A stretch of DNA of 64,000 nt from Pseudomonas sp. PDM18 (GTDB lineage: Bacteria > Pseudomonadota > Gammaproteobacteria > Pseudomonadales > Pseudomonadaceae). Position 1 is the first letter of the stretch; the number at the start of each line of letters is the position of its first letter. The position numbers were made by a program, and so were the translations under genes. Below the pieces are notes generated by a model. The model was not told where the DNA came from. It ran no database searches and saw only the letters and a program-made list of their open reading frames with translations. This document shows, one piece after another, positions 53,259-59,781 of this stretch. Location: NCBI RefSeq assembly GCF_014852585.1, contig NZ_JACVBX010000014.1:104294-168293 (forward strand). Direction: 5' to 3'.

Positions 53259-54731
53259 ATGGATACCGCCCTCGAATATCTGGCGCGGCGAACGCGGGAG
53301 CTGTACCGCACGGCCATCGAGCTGAACCGCTCGACGCTGACCGGCATCCAGCTGCTGCGCCAACTCGAACGCCTGCGCCCGGAAATCTTCGACGTCAGCC
53401 GCCAGCTCGGCGACCTCCTCGGCGAGCAGACCGACGCGCTCGCCCAGGCCCGGGCCGACAAGGCGCAAATGCTCATCCTCGCCCTCCACCGCCGGCTGCT
53501 CAGCGGCTACTGGCACCTGCTGCGCACCCGCCGCGCCGAGCGCAAGACCGCAGCACTGCTGATGCAACGCATGGTGCGCAGCCTCCAGGAAATCCACTTC
53601 AACTGCCTGCAGAACCAGCATCCGGCACCGCCCGGCCTGTGGCACCTGCTGCACCAGCTGTACGGGCGCGCCCTGCGGCTGGAAGTCCAGCACCTGCCCA
53701 TCAGCGACGGCGAAGCCTTCGAGCAGCGCAGCCAGACCATCGCGGGTGGTTATCTGCATTGCCTGCTCATCGCGGGCTCCAGGCCTCTGGAGATTCCTGC
53801 TCAGAGCCTCCCGGCGCTGATCGAATCTACCCAGACATTCGCCTCCATCGTGCACATCCGGCCGGAACAGCCGGGCGACACCTGGCGGCTCGACCGAGAG
53901 AGCGACCGTCCCTTCCGCGATCCGGGCGCCGCGAGCAGCAGCAGCAGCAGCAGTGGCCTTGCCCTGAAGCTCGACGAACTGCTGGACATGCTCAAGCGCT
54001 TCGTTGCAGCCAGCAACGGCGACGCGGGTTTCGATCTCAACGCCCATCTGCTCGCCTGCTGGAGCACGGCAGAGGCGGCCCCGGGTCCCTGGCAGGTCTG
54101 CCGCGGCATCCCGGCCCTGCTCGCGCACCTCGGCGTCGCCGAGGGCACCGGCCTCGATGCCCGTCACTTCGAGCGCCAGCAACACGAGAGCGACGTCTGG
54201 TCCCACCACTCCAGTGGCCGCGGCGGGCTGGACGAGACGGTCGCGCATCAGGACGACATCGAGTTCAGCCGCCCCTCGCCCAAGCCCAGCGCACCAGCCA
54301 CCCTGCAGTTGAAGCAGCCTCGTACCACCGGGCAGTACTTCAGCGGCAACTGGGATGACTCGCCGCCACCAATGGCCGGCGAATTGCTCGGCATCCGGCC
54401 ATCTCCCCAGGAATCCTGGCGCCTGGCACAGGTGGAAAGCCTGCGCCTGCTCGGCGGCGACCGCTATGAACTGCGCGGCGCCTGGCTGTCCACGCAACCA
54501 CGACCGTGCCGCCTCAGCCTGCGCAGCAAACTGCAGGAGAGTGCGCCTCGCCACGCGCTGCTGCTCCCCGACACGAACAACCTGCGCGTCGTCTGCCCGA
54601 CACTCCCCCTCGACGCAGGGAGAAAAGTGACGGTAGAGGAACAAGGTCGACGCTACCTGGCCTTGCTAGGAGATCCGGTTGGCGACGCCTTCCCCCTCAC
54701 CCCGCTGGAAGTGGCCGCCGACCTGCCCTGA
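53259..54731 (+). CDS. Conserved hypothetical protein, 490 aa
   Basis: No family recognised with confidence. Residues 1-110 are helical and charged ([39 protein letters not shown]), 110-215 look globular, 225-235 contain seven consecutive serines encoded by an AGC repeat (53932-53955), 330-385 are polar and probably disordered, and the last 100 residues ([25 protein letters not shown] ...) could be a small beta-rich domain of PilZ-like type, which is a weak guess. No signal peptide or membrane helix. A palindrome ATTCAGA-ttcg-TCTGAAT at 53170-53187 lies upstream. Last core gene before the accessory region. Confidence 0.6.
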   Translation: MDTALEYLARRTRELYRTAIELNRSTLTGIQLLRQLERLRPEIFDVSRQLGDLLGEQTDALAQARADKAQMLILALHRRLLSGYWHLLRTRRAERKTAALLMQRMVRSLQEIHFNCLQNQHPAPPGLWHLLHQLYGRALRLEVQHLPISDGEAFEQRSQTIAGGYLHCLLIAGSRPLEIPAQSLPALIESTQTFASIVHIRPEQPGDTWRLDRESDRPFRDPGAASSSSSSSGLALKLDELLDMLKRFVAASNGDAGFDLNAHLLACWSTAEAAPGPWQVCRGIPALLAHLGVAEGTGLDARHFERQQHESDVWSHHSSGRGGLDETVAHQDDIEFSRPSPKPSAPATLQLKQPRTTGQYFSGNWDDSPPPMAGELLGIRPSPQESWRLAQVESLRLLGGDRYELRGAWLSTQPRPCRLSLRSKLQESAPRHALLLPDTNNLRVVCPTLPLDAGRKVTVEEQGRRYLALLGDPVGDAFPLTPLEVAADLP

Positions 54732-54742
54732 GCAGCGCTCCG

Positions 54743-54904
54743 GCCCTAATCCGTCAATGCCAGGCCCAGTTCGAGTTCTGGTACAACCGCGTGCGCGCCC
54801 ATCAGAACTTGAATGAGCGTGCGCCGAGGGAGGTATGGCGCGGGATTGATTTGTACCGACGAGGGTCGCAGCGGGCCGAATCATTAAAGCCGTGGGATGG
54901 ATTC
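54743..54904 (+). pseudogene. Transposase remnant (C-terminal end of a DDE integrase-type transposase)
   Basis: The frame reads ALIRQCQAQFEFWYNRVRAH and continues NLNERAPREVWRGIDLYR and SLKPWDGF, the typical C-terminus (FWYN-RVR-HQ-L plus a TP-EVW block) of IS3-like/integrase-core transposases. Only about 54 codons survive; no catalytic DDE residues, no terminal inverted repeats seen. Fused at its end to the mid-cdiA fragment on the opposite strand, marking one edge of the accessory region. Confidence 0.75.
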
Positions 54905-55275
54905 TCGGATCAGGTGCATTGCGTAGGCGCCATCGCCCAGGCGCTTCCAGGCCTTGTCGGCGTCGAAGCCGAGCTTGTCGAGCAGGTAGCCGGAGTTGAG
55001 GAACTTGCCCAGGTCGGTGAGGGCCGGGTTACTTTCGATGAGGTAGTTCGCGCCGGGATCGGTGGCGCGGATGAACAGGCCGTACTGGCCTTGCGGCAGG
55101 CGGAAGGTGTCGGCAGCGGTCGGGTCGACGGCGGCGAAGGGCACGCCGGTGTAGTCGACGGGGATGAAGCTGATCTGTTGGCTGCCGTCAGGGGCGGTGC
55201 GAGTGACGGTCTCCGATGCGCAGTCGTTGTATCGGGCCGAGCATGAACGGAGGGGGTTCGGGCGGTAGGGAGTTA
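54884..55275 (-). pseudogene. Internal cdiA/filamentous haemagglutinin fragment
   Basis: Minus-strand frame reads TPYRPNPLRSC ... ISFIPVDYTGVPFAAVDPTA ... YLIESNPALTDLGKFLNSGYLLDKLGFDADKAWKRLGDGAYAMHLIRE. The ESNPALTDL...SGYLL..LG...WKRLGDG pattern belongs to the middle of CdiA-type exoproteins, far from the C-terminus. In the intact gene this would lie upstream of the part inside this window. Cut off at the transposase remnant near 54905. A displaced, silent piece. Confidence 0.75.
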
Positions 55276-55329
55276 CAGCGGTAGAAACAATTAGCCCCGG
55301 CAGTGCCGAGGCTATTTATGTGCCTCGCT

Positions 55330-55512
55330 TTATGGCTTTGTATTCCACGGGGAACGCATTTGAGATAGCCCTTTCTCCAAATTTCCCGTTTCATAAAGCT
55401 CTTTGAAGATAACTTCTGCTACTGAGATGTCAGTGCAAACCATTCGAGAGTCGAACTCATCACCACCAAATTGAACTGGAAGACAGCGGTTCGGGCGGTA
55501 AATCGCAGGCAA
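55330..55512 (-). pseudogene. Possible immunity-gene fragment
   Basis: About 60 codons, beginning without a good start codon: VQFGGDEFDSRMVCTDISVAEVIFKELYETGNLEKGLSQM and a short tail. AT-richer than the core genome, like the immunity genes nearby. The composition, position beyond the terminator of the previous immunity gene, and GGDEF-like acidic start (not a cyclase) suggest the 3' end of an immunity gene. No family named with confidence. Confidence 0.4.
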
Positions 55513-55513
55513 T

Positions 55514-55543
55514 AAAAACCCCAGCTCATTGGCTGGGGTTTTT
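55514..55543. terminator. Terminator at the end of the immunity array
   Basis: Stem AAAAACCCCAGC-type with exact complement around five bases, T-runs on both strands, three bases past the 55546 stop. Confidence 0.85.
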
Positions 55544-55545
55544 AT

Positions 55546-55896
55546 TTACATAGACCCTCGATATCGAGGGTCTTCCCGCATAATTCTTAGAACTTCAGAC
55601 CAACCAAACAAAACTCCTGGAACACGAACCTCAGTAATAAGCCTTGCTCTCTCTGAAAGCGGAAAATCATCCATTGCCTTCTTGCAATAAGAATAAAACA
55701 GATTGAAGCAGCTCTCATCAACATAATCCAAGACGATGAAGCTTTGCCCCTGTTCATCAAGCGGTGTATAGATTGCTTTCAGACAACACTGCTCATCATC
55801 TTTGAACAGCTTCCTTGTAGCTTCAACAATACAGTCAAAGACCCCACCAGAAGCAGACCAGCCCGTACCATCGCCTATAGAAATATACATACCCAT
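55546..55896 (-). CDS. Putative CDI immunity protein (orphan module)
   Basis: 116 residues, acidic, low GC. The N-terminus MGMYISIGDGTGWSASGGVFDCIVEATRKLF and the tail LITEVRVPGVLFGWSEVLRIMREDPRYRGSM give no named family to me. It starts three bases after the stop of a degraded CdiA toxin domain, the position of an immunity gene, and is followed by a terminator. Intact although its toxin is broken. Confidence 0.65.
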   Translation of the reverse strand: MGMYISIGDGTGWSASGGVFDCIVEATRKLFKDDEQCCLKAIYTPLDEQGQSFIVLDYVDESCFNLFYSYCKKAMDDFPLSERARLITEVRVPGVLFGWSEVLRIMREDPRYRGSM

Positions 55897-55899
55897 GGG

Positions 55900-56408
55900 T
55901 CACCTCAAAATAAGAATCTTACTCTGCTGCCCAGAAGTGAGATTCGTTATCCATGAATTGACCATGCTTTGGTTAGCAGGGGTTAAATTTCTATAGTCCA
56001 ACGGAACAATATCAGCCTTCCCGATGTGATCGACAAGTTGCTTCTGATTTTGCGAAGCATTATTTGAGAAGAATTTATTTATCTGAGTCGACCTTGTGCT
56101 GTCAGTCCATAGTCTTTCCTGCATAAGGGCCATCAACAAATACGAAGTCGGGGGTTCTTCTGTCCTGGCACTGTCGGTGGATCAACCCTCTTTAAGGTTC
56201 CATCCAAGAACTTCTCCAACTGGACAGCCGCCTGACCTTCATGCAATGCAAGCTTTCCCTTGTCAAGATCAAGGCCTAACTCCTGAATCCTGCCTCTGTT
56301 GTTGGAGGCAATGGGATTGATTGCATTCAAGCCTGTATCGGAATCTTTAAATACAGGAGTTAGCTCGCGTCCAGCCGTCCCAGCCCCGTTTGCTTCCAGC
56401 TTATAAAG
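55900..56408 (-). pseudogene. Frameshifted orphan CdiA toxin domain
   Basis: Reads LYKLEANGAGTAGRELTPVF ... GRIQELGLDLDKGKLALHEG ... VPGQKNP, then shifts. A five-C run at 56150-56154 breaks the frame; restoring it gives NPDFVFVDGPYAGKTMD, and a second break near 56110 restores TDSTRSTQINKFFSNNASQN ... ADIVPLDYRNLTPANQ ... ILILR and a stop. The 'NPDFVF.GPYAGKT' and 'KADIVPLDYR' segments are typical of the C-terminal domains of CDI toxins. Starts right after the preceding immunity stop, with no start codon. Inactive as it stands. Confidence 0.75.
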
Positions 56409-56759
56409 CTATGTCCAGAACTCCTTCCCGTCAAAATCTATCCATACCGCTCCGGCAGGGGCTTCAGTTAAAAACCAAAAGCCGAACCCATCAAGATCAT
56501 CCTCGCCAGGATTGTCAGGCCATGCCTCCTTTAGAACAGCTAGCTGCTCTTGAATGCTGCCCTGAAGAAATACACCATCATTTGCCAGCTTCAGATGTCC
56601 CTCTGACAGGAGCCATTCAACAAGAGAAAAGAAAGTCTCAACTCGTTTTTTGTAATCGACAGAAACGCCGGACAACTCAACCGCCATATGCTGCCATATG
56701 ACCTCCATTGAAAGCCCAAATGAGCTCTTCAACACGTTCTTATAAACCGACTCAATCAC
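56409..56759 (-). CDS. DUF596-family immunity protein (orphan)
   Basis: 116 residues from GTG at 56759. It aligns with the immunity protein of the main cdiA gene (59425-59781): YKNVLKSSFGLSMEVIWQHM against YKSVLEWSYGLSIDALWLSV, then a VFLQGSI/VFLEGEI match and a C-terminal AGAVWIDFDGKEFWT. This is the DUF596 pattern as I know it. GTGA overlap with the tail of a toxin ending TVEIKFK. Confidence 0.75.
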   Translation of the reverse strand: MIESVYKNVLKSSFGLSMEVIWQHMAVELSGVSVDYKKRVETFFSLVEWLLSEGHLKLANDGVFLQGSIQEQLAVLKEAWPDNPGEDDLDGFGFWFLTEAPAGAVWIDFDGKEFWT

Positions 56760-56794
56760 TTAAACTTAATCTCCACAGTTCGACCACCATTAAT
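56756..56794 (-). pseudogene. Toxin C-terminal tail (orphan module)
   Basis: Only INGGRTVEIKFK and the stop remain before an in-frame stop upstream. The same ending, VEVKFK, closes the main cdiA gene, and both precede a DUF596 immunity gene, so this is the last scrap of a related toxin. The 129 bases from here to 56923 show no gene. Confidence 0.6.
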
Positions 56795-56923
56795 CGTTCA
56801 AGACGTTAGGATTTTAGTCGCCAGCGGAAAAATTATCCGAGCTGTTGCGCTGACCATTTGAGGCCAAGGTCCCCTTTTCACTTGTGCGGTCTCCTTTTCG
56901 CGCCTAAATTTCGCCTCTGCAAA

Positions 56924-57289
56924 TTATCCAAAACGTCTGCTCAAATATTTCCTGTATCTCTCAGGAGATGAATCTATAAGCTGAGTAACATTCAGATGCT
57001 CGGCAGAATACTCATCAACAACTGCTTCAACAAAGTAGTACTGCTCTCCAGGCATGCTGCTCAACTCATTAACGCTAGCTCTTAATAGATCCGCCATCTC
57101 GTCAATAGAGACCTTATGCGAAACATAACGCGCCAACTCTTCGTATGCCGAGATATAAAGCTCATCATTAACAACACCTTCGACGCCATTAAACTCCTGA
57201 AGAATTTCAACAAGCTGCTCCGAGGAAAACAGCTGCAAGGAGAGAATCCACGAAATAAACTTTAAAAACGCCTCAGTACTGGAGAGCAT
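56924..57289 (-). CDS. Putative CDI immunity protein (partner of 57273-58655)
   Basis: 121 residues, acidic and helical (FLKFISWILSLQLFSSEQLVEILQEF ... YISAYEELARYVSHKVSIDEMADLLRASVNEL). Its start overlaps the end of the orphan toxin frame by 17 bases, so translation would be coupled if the toxin were expressed. AT-rich compared with the core genome. Possibly related to immunity proteins of the colicin/BpsCdiI helical type; family not determined. Confidence 0.7.
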   Translation of the reverse strand: MLSSTEAFLKFISWILSLQLFSSEQLVEILQEFNGVEGVVNDELYISAYEELARYVSHKVSIDEMADLLRASVNELSSMPGEQYYFVEAVVDEYSAEHLNVTQLIDSSPERYRKYLSRRFG

Positions 57290-58655
57290 TATCCAAATCC
57301 TTTATCAACTCGCGCGCATAATCAACATCTCTTTGGCTGTAGGGATACGAACCTGGAGGTTGATTGTCCGCATTTCTTACAAAATTATTCAACCGAGTCT
57401 GAACTTCTCGAGCTTTTTGCTCATGAGAAGCTTCAGATAGCAGGTCTCCTGTTTGCTTTTCGTACCTCAATGCGTCTGCTACTCCTCCATTACCCACCCG
57501 CGTACCGGTTTTGTCCTTTCCGAAGTAGGAGGTAAGTATCTTTTCCAACTGAGGACTATCGGCTTGCTTATACATAGGGCCGAAACCACCAGTGTAACCT
57601 TTTGAACTGACCTCACCTGCTCCCGCACCTGCCGCCCCAAATCTTAGGAATCTACCCAAAAAGCCCGCAATACCAAGGCCCAGCGCTTCACCGCCCATCG
57701 TCTCGGCCCAAGCCTTGATGAACTCATTGGCTGGTTGGGCGCCGTCAAAACCAACGCCTTGAGCCAGATCACGCTGGGCCTGAGCCATTTCTTCGGCAGT
57801 TGCTCCATTCTTGAGCATGTAGTCATTCAGGGAGCTAGCAGCCTGGCCGTAACTCATCACTCCAGGCGGAGTTCCTTCACCAAGAAAGTTGTTCTCAACC
57901 GCCGTCTTACCCGCCCCGGCCGCCGCCGCAACCCCAGCGCTATCCCCTGTCGCCAAGCCACCCGCCATCCCCGCGGCAAGCGTGGAAAGCGCCGAAACGA
58001 TCTGTCGTTCGCTTTCTGTAAGATCGCTGGCGTTCTTGTTCGGGTAGAGGCTGGCGGCAATCAGCTCTCCCGTCGCAGCCCCCGCAGCACCCGCCACGCC
58101 GGAGTTGCCCTGAGCGTTGGCTACGATGGCCCCAAGCACCGCCTGGGCCATGATGCGGGCGGTGTCGTTATCGCCGGTCTGCTGCTTGATCAGTGTTGCC
58201 ACATAGGGCGCTGAGGCACCGGCCACGGCCCCGCCAATATCTCCACCGGCCAGGTATTGCAGGGCGGCGGTGACGGCCTGGGCGGCTTTCTGGTATTCGC
58301 TGCCGGCGCCGTATTGGCGCATCACATCCTGATAAGCGGCGGTCGCTTCCAGTTGTTTCTGCGTGGGGTTGTCGATGCCCTGTTCTTTCAGTTCCTTGCG
58401 CCCGGCGTCCTTGGCGTTGATCTCGCCTTGAGTCCGGATGATGTCCATCGCCTGAGTGCCAATCTCGGCAATCAACTGCACTTCCTTCAGCCAGCGCTGT
58501 TCCTTCTCCTTGTCGAAGATCGGGCTGATGCTGCCGTTGGCGTGTTCGACGTCGCTGCTCAGGCCGGCGACGTCCTGTTGCTGGGCTTCGCCATTGCGGA
58601 TTTCGATCGTGCCGGCGCTGATCGCCGAGCGGGTGGTACCGCTGTCGCTATCGCA
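57273..58655 (-). pseudogene. Promoterless orphan cdiA-CT module with intact toxin and pre-toxin domain
   Basis: 461 open codons with no start codon at the upstream edge. Residues 1-255 (SGTTRSAISAGTIEIR ... to GKTAVENN near 57896) copy the CdiA pre-toxin region including the VENN motif; the corresponding part of the main gene is 60750-61505. The remaining 207 codons (from FLGEGTPPGVMSYGQAASSL to ELIKDLDNALQY) are a different, uninterrupted toxin domain. Immunity gene overlaps its end. Silent unless recombined into cdiA. Toxin activity cannot be named. Confidence 0.8.
58250..58553. repeat. Near-identical direct repeat of 61110-61413 (cdiA pre-toxin region)
   Basis: About 300 bp differ from the copy in cdiA at only a few positions by eye; weaker similarity extends over roughly 750 bp (57895-58650). 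Same orientation, offset 2860 bp. Confidence 0.9.
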
Positions 58656-58841
58656 TCATTAGTTAGCGAAATATTTGATTCAAACTTCTCAACACATCCA
58701 AGACTATCTGTCTGATAGGTCTTTTGCCCGTCAACTTTGTAAGCCGTGCTTGGCTCCAGCTTATTAGCTCTTTCGTCCATGCGCCCTTGCCGCCAGAGCT
58801 TACTTCCACTTCCCGCAAAGTTTTCCCAGCCCCTTTTGCTA
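58656..58841 (-). pseudogene. Truncated, frameshifted nuclease-type toxin fragment
   Basis: Begins right after the preceding immunity stop. One frame reads AKGAGKTLREVEVSSGGKGAWTKEL, then a shift to LEPSTAYKVDGQKTYQTDSLG and CVEKFESNISLTN, where it is cut at the junction with the next module. 'EPST.YKVDGQKTYQTDSLGRVE' leads into DNA/RNA non-specific endonuclease toxins of CdiA-type proteins. The catalytic part is missing. Signs of repeated recombination at this spot. Confidence 0.7.
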
Positions 58842-58845
58842 CAAT

Positions 58846-59199
58846 TTAACCAGCCAGAATAAACCTTTTCCAGTCCAGCAGAGCTTTCTCAAAATCATCA
58901 ATATTCATATTTAAAAAGTACTCGTCGCCATACAGAGAGTATATTCTCGCAATATTACCACTCAATTTCACCCCCCAACTTTCACGACTCCAGTCCGAGT
59001 TTTCAACTGTTCCCCGCCTCACCAGCTCTACCTTAGATAATCCTTCATCCAGCCAACCTATGGTATTTGCATACTCTTGGCCGCCATGATCAGTGAGCAC
59101 ACATGCCAAAAGATCCACCCCTTCATCATTCAAAACATCCGATTGGCAGTATGGCTCTCGATTACCCCCATCGCCTTCCCAAAAAAATCTAATTTCCAT
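58846..59199 (-). CDS. Putative CDI immunity protein (orphan module)
   Basis: 117 residues, acidic, no family recognised: EIRFFWEGDGGNREPYCQSD ... VDLLACVLTDHGGQEYANTIGWLDEGLSKVELV ... SLYGDEYFLNMNIDDFEKALLDW. Starts 13 bases after the stop of a toxin tail (59213-59320). Intact reading frame, low GC. Immunity role inferred from position. Confidence 0.65.
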   Translation of the reverse strand: MEIRFFWEGDGGNREPYCQSDVLNDEGVDLLACVLTDHGGQEYANTIGWLDEGLSKVELVRRGTVENSDWSRESWGVKLSGNIARIYSLYGDEYFLNMNIDDFEKALLDWKRFILAG

Positions 59200-59212
59200 C
59201 CAACCATTCCAC

Positions 59213-59320
59213 CTATAGCTTTGGATAAACAGTGGTTTTAGGGATAAGGTAACCTTCCACTTTCACGCCGCTTGACGTCGTTCCGGTCCATTTATTTCCT
59301 ACAACCGTCTTGTTCTGGCA
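59213..59320 (-). pseudogene. Toxin C-terminal fragment
   Basis: 36 codons reading QNKTVVGNKWTGTTSSGVKV and EGYLIPKTTVYPKL to a stop, immediately before an immunity gene. Its upstream part is replaced by the palindromic element at 59321-59406. No family recognised. Confidence 0.6.
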
Positions 59321-59406
59321 AAAAAAGGGGACAGTTTTATTTTCGGTGCTCTAATCCTGACCCTGCATCTAGCTTTAGAGAAGAAAAATAAATCTGTCCC
59401 CTTTTT
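59321..59406. repeat. Palindromic AAAAAGGGGACAG element
   Basis: Arms AAAAAAGGGGACAG-TTTTATTTT (59321-59343) and AAAAATAAATCTGTCCCCTTTTT (59384-59406) are near-perfect inverted repeats around a 40-base centre. It separates the active immunity gene from the orphan toxin fragment. Sequences with 'GGGGACAGATTTATTT' are familiar to me as dispersed repeats near REP-associated (Y1) transposases in Pseudomonas, but no transposase is here. Confidence 0.7.
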
Positions 59407-59424
59407 AGGTCCCCTTTCATTCTT

Positions 59425-59781
59425 CTATGTCCAAATTTCTGAGCCGTCGTCATATATCCAAACCAGCCCGCCCGGTATCCATGAAACACCATCTTTTCTA
59501 ATCCAAAATAAATCCTCATTCATATCAGCAGCGTCGGGCCACGCAAGCTCAAAGGATTTTATCTGATCAGAAATTTCTCCCTCCAGAAAAACACCGCACG
59601 CCAATCTCGCCCGCCCCTCGCTCAATACTCGCGAAAGAACTTCCAAAAAACCTTCCTTGCGCTCTGTAAACGTAGCACCTTCTAACATACTGCAAACGCT
59701 CAGCCATAAAGCATCAATCGAAAGTCCATAGCTCCACTCAAGCACACTTTTATATTCATCATCAGTTATCGACATCGTCAC
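59425..59781 (-). CDS. cdiI: CdiI immunity protein, DUF596 family
   Basis: 118 residues from GTG at 59781, which overlaps the cdiA stop as GTGA; an ATG two codons later (59775) is an alternative. Core segments YKSVLEWSYGLSIDALWLSV, LSEGRARLACGVFLEGEISD and GGLVWIYDDGSEIWT match DUF596. As the gene directly after the active cdiA toxin domain it should bind and neutralise that toxin in the cytoplasm. Paralogous to 56409-56759. Confidence 0.75.
   Translation of the reverse strand: MTMSITDDEYKSVLEWSYGLSIDALWLSVCSMLEGATFTERKEGFLEVLSRVLSEGRARLACGVFLEGEISDQIKSFELAWPDAADMNEDLFWIRKDGVSWIPGGLVWIYDDGSEIWT

Noticed and set aside
53932..53955. AGC repeat as a phase-variation switch
   Set aside because: The unit is three bases, so slippage changes serine number without shifting the frame.
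54506..55246. 246-codon plus-strand frame
   Set aside because: It begins as an out-of-frame shadow of the 490-residue protein, includes the transposase remnant, then runs antisense through the cdiA fragment; not one gene.
55432..55512. GGDEF string in the small frame as a diguanylate cyclase
   Set aside because: The frame is about 60 codons and has none of the other cyclase motifs; the string is coincidental.
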